Origin: Methanobacteriota archaeon
Lineage (GTDB): Archaea > Thermoplasmatota > DTKX01 > GCA-020343715
Length of the DNA: 6,804 bases
Direction of reading: 5' to 3'
Assembly (NCBI GenBank): GCA_030597775.1
Contig: JAUVRF010000095.1
Coordinates: forward strand, 1-6,804
In this document: piece after piece, positions 1-5,900 of the stretch
Position numbering within the stretch: position 1 is the stretch's first letter
Layout: each line of letters starts with the position of its first letter
Program-made: the position numbers and the translations under genes
The notes under the pieces: generated by a model
What the model saw: the letters and a program-made list of their open reading frames with translations, nothing else
The model's database searches: none
Told to the model about the DNA's origin: nothing

Positions 1-1
1 C

Positions 2-274
2 AAGGGCGAGGGCATCGTGGCCTTCGTGGTCCTCAAGCCTGGTTACGAGCCCTCCGAGGAGCTGCGGGCCGCCCTGCGCGAGCAGGTGGGAGCCGTGCTC
101 GGGAAGGTGGACAGGCCCGAGGACGTGCGCTTCGTCGACGACCTGCCAAAGACCAGGAGCGCCAAGATAGTCCGTCGGGTCATCAAGATGCGCTACCTGG
201 GCGAGACGGACCTTGGGGACCTGTCGTCCATAGAGAATCCCGACGCCATCGAGGGCATAGCCAACTCTAGATGA
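2..274 (+). CDS. AMP-forming acetyl/acyl-CoA synthetase, C-terminal fragment (5' end outside window)
   Basis: This is the last 90 codons of an adenylate-forming CoA ligase, which activates a carboxylic acid to acyl-AMP and then acyl-CoA in the cytoplasm. The reading frame is open from base 2, so the true start lies upstream; the GTG at 17 is an internal codon. The mobile C-terminal domain is visible: KGEGIVAFVVLKPGYEP is its usual opening strand. PKTRSAKIVRRVIK matches the A10 motif (consensus PKTRSGKIMRR), whose lysine contacts the adenylate. Ala replaces the usual Gly before that lysine. The tail GDLSSIENPDAIEGI resembles the C-terminus of acetyl-CoA synthetases, which favours a short-chain substrate, but the acid-binding pocket is not in the window. 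The downstream thiolase-like/DUF35 operon on the same strand suggests a shared CoA-thioester pathway (inference). The next gene is convergent. Confidence 0.9.
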   Translation, partial: KGEGIVAFVVLKPGYEPSEELRAALREQVGAVLGKVDRPEDVRFVDDLPKTRSAKIVRRVIKMRYLGETDLGDLSSIENPDAIEGIANSR

Positions 275-324
275 GATGCGTTCCGCTCTCCCTGTCGGAA
301 GTTATGGGTCTGCCGAGCCAGTGC

Positions 325-675
325 TCACTCGTCCTCGTCCATGCGACCGACCATCACAAGGTACACGGCGCCCACGATGACGCCGGCGACCACCATGATG
401 CCTATGGTCAGCTGGCTCGAGGAGGCTCCGCCGAGGGACCCGAACAGGCCGTCGTTGGAGGTCCCGTCCTCGTCGCTGGTCGTGTCGGTCCCGTCGGTGC
501 CGGTCGGATCGTCACCGGAGCTCGGATCGTCGATCGCGGGATCGTTCGGCGGTCCCTCGGTGGGGGGCGGGCAATCATCGCCGGCTCCAAGGACCGATGC
601 TGGTACGGCGAAACCGATGGCCAGGACGAGGCCGAAAAGTATCAATAGGAATCTCTTATCCACATTTGCTCTCAC
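325..675 (-). CDS. Small secreted/membrane protein with acidic Ser/Thr/Asp-rich linker
   Basis: I do not recognise a family. The 116 residues form a clear plan. There is an N-terminal signal peptide (basic RANVDKR, then a hydrophobic core at about 9-29, ending near ASVLG). A low-complexity spacer at about 31-86 is rich in Asp, Thr, Ser, Gly and Pro. A hydrophobic membrane helix follows at about 89-110, then a short acidic tail (RMDEDE). The only cysteine (residue 35) sits 4-5 residues after the likely cleavage site but lacks a lipobox, so a lipoprotein is unlikely. The spacer is probably extracellular and possibly O-glycosylated (inference). The GTG start at 675 is chosen because GGTGA (680-684) precedes it by four bases and the signal peptide then has a basic n-region. 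An in-frame GTG at 663 is an alternative. A TATA-like box lies upstream. Function unknown; a surface stalk or cell-envelope accessory is possible. Confidence 0.75.
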   Translation of the reverse strand: MRANVDKRFLLILFGLVLAIGFAVPASVLGAGDDCPPPTEGPPNDPAIDDPSSGDDPTGTDGTDTTSDEDGTSNDGLFGSLGGASSSQLTIGIMVVAGVIVGAVYLVMVGRMDEDE

Positions 676-679
676 ATTG

Positions 680-685
680 TCACCC
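680..685 (-). promoter_or_regulatory. Ribosome binding site of the small membrane protein
   Basis: On the minus strand GGGTGA lies four bases before the GTG at 675 and is complementary to the archaeal 16S rRNA tail (anti-SD CACCUCC). It supports the GTG at 675 over the internal GTG at 663. An out-of-frame ATG at 677-675 overlaps this GTG and is followed directly by TGA. Confidence 0.55.
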
Positions 686-707
686 GGCCCCTAACAAACG
701 GGCTTGA

Positions 708-718
708 GATATTATAGG
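708..718 (-). promoter_or_regulatory. TATA-like box, possibly bidirectional
   Basis: The minus strand reads CCTATAATATC across this AT-rich island in GC-rich DNA, centred about 38 bp before the GTG of the small membrane protein. A start site about 25 bp downstream would give a leader of roughly 13 nt. The plus strand reads GATATTATAGG, so the same site could also drive a roughly 190-nt leader towards the thiolase-like gene. The second role is inference only. Confidence 0.5.
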
Positions 719-764
719 TTGCCGTCCAGTTCTCAGAGGAAGCGAATAGTGGGAGCGATGGCGT

Positions 765-917
765 TCGGGGTGATGACCCGACCATTGAGGCAAACGTCGG
801 AACCCGTCTTCGGCAACCGCCGAGGTTCTGGTCGTTTCTGGACAAGGTCCTTCCGGCGGTTTGCGAAACCCTTCTTTACCGTAAGCCCCTTACAGGAACC
901 CCGGAATTTTTCTCCGG
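765..917 (+). repeat. Run of short inverted repeats upstream of the thiolase-like operon
   Basis: The divergent intergenic region holds no convincing gene; a 74-codon frame crossing it looks like chance. It does contain consecutive inverted repeats: TCGGG/CCCGA (765-769/777-781); a compound stem CGGAACC (798-804) with GGTTCTG (824-830), enclosing TCGGC-AACC-GCCGA (810-823) and a 5-nt bulge; GGAC-AAG-GTCC (840-850); GGTTT-GCG-AAACC (858-870); GTAAG-CCC-CTTAC (881-893); and CCGGA-N7-TCCGG (901-917), ending 10 bases before the ATG at 928. These could be regulator operators, or stem-loops in a leader RNA if transcription begins far upstream. No known riboswitch class is recognised. Individual stems of 4-5 bp are common by chance; only their density is notable. 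Confidence 0.4.
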
Positions 918-927
918 TCGGTGGTTG

Positions 928-2235
928 ATGCGAATGGTGAAAAAGGTTGCTGTTGTTGGAGGCGGGATATCTCGCTACGAGAAGCCTCGCCGAGAGAACA
1001 TCGCGGAGATGGTCGCCGAGGCCGTCCTGGAATCCCTCGAGGACTACCCGAACTTGGACCTGAGCGAGGTGGACAACCATGTTCTCTCGTACTTCTCGGA
1101 CCACTTCGCTGGCCAGCTCGCGGCCTCTTGGATCCCGAACGACTACCTGGGGCTGACCCCGAAGGGCATCACCAGGGTCGAGAACGGCGGGGCGGGTCCC
1201 GGCACCGCCATCAGGGCCGCATATGCGATGGTGGCCTCGGGTCTGTCCGACCTCACGCTGGTCACGGGCTTCGAGAAGCAGGGCGAGGTCAGTTCGGCCA
1301 AGGCGAACGAGTTCATAGCCCTTGCGTCCGATACCGACTTCGACTTCCCCGTGGGCGGTTATTACACGGGCTACTACGCCGCGATGATCACCCGTCACAT
1401 GTACCTCTACGGGACCTCCGAGGAGGACATGGCCAAGGTAGCCGTCAAGAACCGCAACTACTCCCTGGACAACCCCTATGCCCAGTGGCCCGTGGAGAAC
1501 GATTTCAAACCCATCACCGTGCAGGACGTGCTTGACAGCCGCGTGGTGGCGTGGCCCCTCAAGATCCTGGATTGCTGCCTTCTGTCGGAGGGAGCATCCT
1601 GCATCTGGCTCGCCTCCGAGGACGTCGTCCACAAGTACACCGACGAGCCCGTATGGTTCTCGGGCCTGGGCCTGGCCTCGGACATGATGAGGCCCGGTGA
1701 CCGGCCGGACAATCCCGGTTTCGCTGGCCTGTTCCCAGATGAGTACGACGCATATCCCAGCCATGCCATCAAGCCCCGGGAGCCCTACCCGGACATCGCC
1801 AACTTCGGCGCGTGTCGGATAGCGGCCCGGGACGCCTACAAGATGGCCGGCATCACCGACCCTTACAAGCAGATCGACTTCTTCGAGATCCACGACGCCT
1901 ACGACAGCGCCGAGCTCCAGACCTACGAGGACCTGGAGCTGTGCAAGCGCGGTCACGGCAAGGACCTGATCCATGAGGGGCAGACCTACGTGGACGGTGA
2001 CATACCGTGCAACGTGTCCGGCGGCCTGCAGGGCTTCGGTCACCCGGTGGGCTCCACCGCCATCGGTCAGACCGTCGAGTGCCTGTGGCAGCTAACCGGG
2101 CGTATCGGCGAGAAGCATCTTTCCGGTAAGACCCAGGTCGATGGCGCCGAGGTGGGCCTGAACCACAGCCATGCAGGCACCGGTACGGCCCTGGCAGTGA
2201 TGATCTTGGACCGCGAAAAGGACAGGAGGTGGTGA
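928..2235 (+). CDS. Thiolase-fold protein (archaeal/SCP-x type) lacking the nucleophilic cysteine
   Basis: The protein is a 435-residue member of the thiolase superfamily, in the branch of archaeal acetoacetyl-CoA thiolases and SCP-x/lipid-transfer thiolases that work with DUF35 partners. Visible signatures: N-terminal KKVAVVGGGISRYE; ITRVENGGAGPG at the nucleophile loop; KVAVKNRNYSLDNPYAQ; the buried LDCCLLSEGA strand; EIHDAYDSAELQTYEDL (His 322); GGLQGFGHPVGSTA (His 372); and GLNHSHAGTGT (His 413 and 415). The family loop VENACASG is changed so that Gly 88 (codon 1189-1191) replaces the acyl-accepting Cys, and no nearby Cys substitutes. A segment at about 258-290 looks inserted relative to shorter family members (usually about 390 residues). 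The ATG at 928 follows GGTGG at 920-924; TTG at 925 and ATG at 934 are alternatives. The DUF35 gene follows after one base. A simple thiolase reaction is doubtful; an aldolase-like reaction or a structural role is possible. Confidence 0.9.
   Translation: MRMVKKVAVVGGGISRYEKPRRENIAEMVAEAVLESLEDYPNLDLSEVDNHVLSYFSDHFAGQLAASWIPNDYLGLTPKGITRVENGGAGPGTAIRAAYAMVASGLSDLTLVTGFEKQGEVSSAKANEFIALASDTDFDFPVGGYYTGYYAAMITRHMYLYGTSEEDMAKVAVKNRNYSLDNPYAQWPVENDFKPITVQDVLDSRVVAWPLKILDCCLLSEGASCIWLASEDVVHKYTDEPVWFSGLGLASDMMRPGDRPDNPGFAGLFPDEYDAYPSHAIKPREPYPDIANFGACRIAARDAYKMAGITDPYKQIDFFEIHDAYDSAELQTYEDLELCKRGHGKDLIHEGQTYVDGDIPCNVSGGLQGFGHPVGSTAIGQTVECLWQLTGRIGEKHLSGKTQVDGAEVGLNHSHAGTGTALAVMILDREKDRRW
2224..2231 (+). 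promoter_or_regulatory. Strong ribosome binding site of the DUF35 gene
   Basis: AGGAGGTG is a full match to the archaeal anti-Shine-Dalgarno sequence and lies inside the last codons of the thiolase-like gene, five bases before the GTG at 2237. It fixes the GTG start and suggests coupled, roughly equal translation of the two subunits. Confidence 0.85.
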
Positions 2236-2236
2236 A

Positions 2237-2908
2237 GTGAGCGAGGATCGCATCATCAAGGAGAAGAAGCCCGACCCGAAGTGGAAGGACTGGGGACGCC
2301 TGGGCAAGTGGGAGGTCGCGGGCTGGCGCATCATCGAGAGGGACGAGGGCCAGCGCAGTGACCAGCTGGCGCCCCGCACCTACATGGTCATCGACAGGCC
2401 ATGGGACGTGATGTACACCCACTCCTACGGTCGCGTGTCCCAGTTCTTCATGGGCCTCCTGGAGAAGAAACTGATGGGCACCAAGTGCCCCAAGTGCGGT
2501 GACGTCTTCTGTCCCCCCAGGGCCCATTGCTGGCGCTTCGAGTGCAAGCTGACGGAGACCGAGTGGATCGAGATGCCCATGGAAGGCACCCTCCACAGCT
2601 ACGCCATCATGGGCTTCGGAGGAGAGGCGTTCTTGGACCAGCTCCCATTCATCCTGGCCTACGTCCGCGTGGATGGTGCCAACACCATGATCGCAGGCCG
2701 CCTCGCGGGCATAAGGCCCGAGGACGTGGAGTGCGACACCCGGGTGAAGATCAAGTTCATCGACGAGCCCACCGGCAATCCAATGGACATCTACTTCGAG
2801 ATGGATGGAGTGCCAGAGCACTCCAAGCCCGAGGAGCAGAAGGCTCGCATCCGGGAGAAGCTCAAGCCCATCGAGGAGTGGGTCGCCGAACGTAAGGCAT
2901 CGGGTTGA
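2237..2908 (+). CDS. DUF35 zinc-ribbon/OB-fold protein, partner of the thiolase-like protein
   Basis: DUF35 proteins pair with thiolase-fold enzymes. In methanogens one bridges thiolase and HMG-CoA synthase and holds the CoA moiety; in actinobacteria a DUF35 domain supports the aldolase Ltp2. In this 223-residue protein the helix before the ribbon (about 60-82, GRVSQFFMGLLEKKLMGT) leads into the rubredoxin-like zinc ribbon: Cys 84, 87 and 98 in CPKCGDVFCPPRAHC, then Cys 103. The last pair is CX4C rather than the usual CX2C, and Cys 92 is an extra candidate ligand. The OB-fold covers about 105-190 (EGTLHSYAIMGFGGEAF, LPFILAYVRVDG, AGRLAGIRPEDVE, RVKIKFID). An N-terminal extension of about 55 residues and a charged helical tail (195-220) make it longer than typical members (about 130-150). 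It starts one base after the upstream stop behind a strong ribosome binding site, so a stable complex with the thiolase-like protein is likely. Substrate unknown. Confidence 0.88.
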   Translation: MSEDRIIKEKKPDPKWKDWGRLGKWEVAGWRIIERDEGQRSDQLAPRTYMVIDRPWDVMYTHSYGRVSQFFMGLLEKKLMGTKCPKCGDVFCPPRAHCWRFECKLTETEWIEMPMEGTLHSYAIMGFGGEAFLDQLPFILAYVRVDGANTMIAGRLAGIRPEDVECDTRVKIKFIDEPTGNPMDIYFEMDGVPEHSKPEEQKARIREKLKPIEEWVAERKASG

Positions 2909-2911
2909 GCC

Positions 2912-5900
2912 TCACTTCCCGCTCCGACCCCTCGCCAGGGACCACATGACAGCGCCAGCGATGGCGACGATGGCCACCACGCGCAGGGTCAAGGTCAGGG
3001 ACGACCCCTCGTAGTTGAGAATGCCCGCGCTCACCTCCACCCCGGAGGTGGCCTCTACCACGTTCCCCGCCTCATCGGTCACGACGAGCCTCAGGGAGTG
3101 CTCGCCGTTCAGAAGGTCCGCGACCCGATGCTCCCGCTTTCCGGTCACATCGATGGGGTACCCTCCGTCCACGAAGAGGAGGATGGAGGCGATGCCTGAG
3201 ACATTGTCCAGGCTGTCCCACTGGACCCTTACCGTGGAAGAGTCGGCATTCCTGGCCGTAGGGTCTAGGGATGCGATCGGTCCCTCTGAGTCCTTGGAGA
3301 AGGTCGTGAAGACAACACCTTCGTTACCAGCTATGTCCACCACGTGGAAGTACACGGGATACCTCCCATCGTCGAGGCGGGGCCAGTCAAGGGTGATGGA
3401 CTCCATGGTATCGTACGTCAGGTCGAGCTGGTATTCCGTCCAGGGGCCCTCGGGGTCAAGGGACACGCCGTAGAGGGCTAGGGGACTACCACCAGCTTCG
3501 CTGAACAGGTGGAGCATGTACGTCACGTCATCCTCTTTGGTGCTCCATTCAGGGGGGAACCCCTCGATGTCGACTATCGGTACCTCTGTCTCAAGGTGCA
3601 GGTCACGGCCAATGGGCTGTGGCGTGACCAGTCCGGCCCTGTCACGAAATAGGACGTAGACGGTTTGAGGACCTTCGAGATCATCCAGATGGATGGTCCT
3701 TGAGGTCGAGAACGGTTCCCAGTCCGACCATTCCCCGGCCAGGACCTTGAACATCATCTCGAGGGCATCGCCCGAAGGCTCGTCGGACAGGAGGAGGGTG
3801 ACGGGGTTGCTGTTGGTGTAGTAGGGGTCGGGCCCATCGATGGTCAATGTGCCCGATGGGGGCGTAGTGTCCAAGACGATGAGGTCTGCTATATCGCCCT
3901 CGGAGACGAGACCGGCCACGTCCATGAACCTCACTTCGACCCTCTTCGTCCCGTCCCCCTCGGGAACGCTCATGATGAAGTCGGCGGCGATGGGCTCCCA
4001 TGGGGACCAGGTTCCCCCACCGGTCCTGATGGACATCTGGCTCACGCCGTTCATGTCAAAGGCAATGACGTGGACATCCACCTCGAGGCCCGTCGTGTAG
4101 GGTGCGTCACCGTCTATCGTGACCGTACCCGATGGAGGTGTGGTGTCCAGTATGATGGAGCTGGAGACGGGGGATGGGCATACGTTGCCAGCCCTGTCCC
4201 TAACCTCGATCGTCACCTGGTAGATATCGTCGTTATCAAAAAGGACGACGAACAGAACGGGGCTGAAGGGCGACCAATCGGACCATACCCCATCGGACAT
4301 CTCCATCCTGTACCAATCGACGGGGCCTTGGTCGACAACATCGATAGCCACGGTGACGTTCGTGATAGTGGTGTACGTGGCCCCATCGTTGATCGTTATC
4401 GATGCATCGGGAGGTGTGGTGTCCAGTATGAAGCTGACGTTCATCGGCTCGGTGGACACTACGCCCGCCGCGTCCATCAGTTGAAGATGGACCGTCTTGG
4501 GACCGTCCCCGTGGGGTACGGCCCACCGAGTGGACGGTGAGAAAGGCTTCCAAGCGCCCCATATGATACCATCATCGCTGAGCCTCCTGCTGGCCACGCC
4601 GTTGACGTCCTCACCGGTGATGTCGATCAATACGTCCGCAGAGTTCGAGTAGCCATCCTTGGCCTGGACAGCGATGGTGCCCTCGGGAGGGGTTGTGTCG
4701 AGGATGATCGTATCGGACACCTCCCCCTCGGATATCAGCCCTCCATGGTCGATAACCTGGAGGTGGACCTTCCTCTCGCCGTCGCCGGGTTCTAGCGTGA
4801 TGTCGTGGGTTCCCCCGATGGGCATCCAATCCTCCCAGTCCACGCCGTCTTGGGAGAAGCGCATGAGGACCACTCCGAAGTTGTCATGGGACCCGATCCG
4901 GACGCCGACCTCCAGGTCCGAGGTGTAGGTCGCGTCGTCATCGATGACTATCGAGGCTGTGGGGGGCGTCGTGTCCAGGAGGATGCTGAAGTGGCTCGGG
5001 TCCCTGGCGATGTTGCCCAGGGTGTCCACGGTGATTATATGGAAGTACCAGTGTCCCTCCCTCAAACGCTGGAAGGTGGCGTTGTTGGAGGTGGTCCAGG
5101 TGGCGCTGGTCGGGTCGGGGACCGTATCGTCAAAGAGGTCGAGGGAGTAGTAGTATCCCGCGATGCCCGTCATGTCCCGGGGGGTCTCCCATTCGAGGAT
5201 TGCGGTACTGTTCGAGTAGATCTCCTGGGGGTCCGGATGGGTCGGGGAGGTCACCTGGGGGCTGATGGCATGGAGGTCATGGATCGTGGTGAGGGTTGGG
5301 TCTCCGAGGATGACCATCCCGTACGTCCAGTTCCTGTTGGCCTGAGCCTCCTCCTTGAACCAATCCTTGAAGGCCTCTCCGATGCTGATGTTGGAGGAAA
5401 GGGGCTCGTAAAAGCTGTCCTGGTTGATCATCCCCCCCGTCTTCGTGCTGCCGATGGACAGGAGCCCGTACGTGTCGGCGAAGACATACTGGGACCCCAT
5501 GCAGTTGGGTACTGTGTACCTGGCGTTGGAGCAGGCCCACAGGTTGAAGAAGTGTCCGTGGGGGTCGATGGCCTCCAGTTCGGTCGAGTAGAATATCTGG
5601 TCGGACAACCACTGGCCGTCCACCTTGAACCAGTGGGTGGCGGGACCGGAGTGGACGCCCACGTGGATCCACTCATAGTCGTGGGTCAACCGCTCCATGT
5701 AGTCGGCGTTGTTCGTGGCGTCCCCGTCGGCGTCGTTGATCAGGGTCGAGTCGTTGTATATCCTGGCCACCGAGTCGTTCCATCCGTAGGACCAGGACGT
5801 CCAGTCCTCATCGACGTAGACCAATGACCTGTGGGGAAGGGTCAGGTTTCCAGTCCGGTACTCGTGGTTCTTCCGGAAGTAGTTGCGAAGAAGGTCAACC

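Noticed and set aside
770..776. GTGATGA resembling box C of a C/D guide RNA
   Set aside because: No CTGA box D or D'/C' pair occurs at suitable spacing downstream, so a C/D box RNA is not supported.
676..927. Possible tRNA or riboswitch in the divergent region
   Set aside because: There is no cloverleaf, no T-loop GGTTCRANYCC sequence and no recognisable riboswitch core; only short inverted repeats are present.
704..928. 74-codon plus-strand frame in the divergent intergenic region
   Set aside because: It has no ribosome binding site, an Arg/Phe/Pro-rich composition without motifs, and spans the TATA box and inverted repeats; it looks like chance.
733..2043. 436-codon open frame antisense to the thiolase-like gene
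   Set aside because: It mirrors a well-conserved gene in GC-rich DNA; its translation is Val/Gly/Leu-rich without recognisable motifs, and it runs through the intergenic region.
3596..4978. Periodic repeats as a CRISPR array
   Set aside because: The 276-bp period and open reading frame show protein domain repeats; there are no short direct repeats with unique spacers.
4805..5827. 340-codon open frame antisense to the peptidase gene
   Set aside because: It is a shadow of the C25-like gene, rich in Val, Gly and Asp with no motifs and no ribosome binding site; GC-rich third positions on the other strand explain its length.
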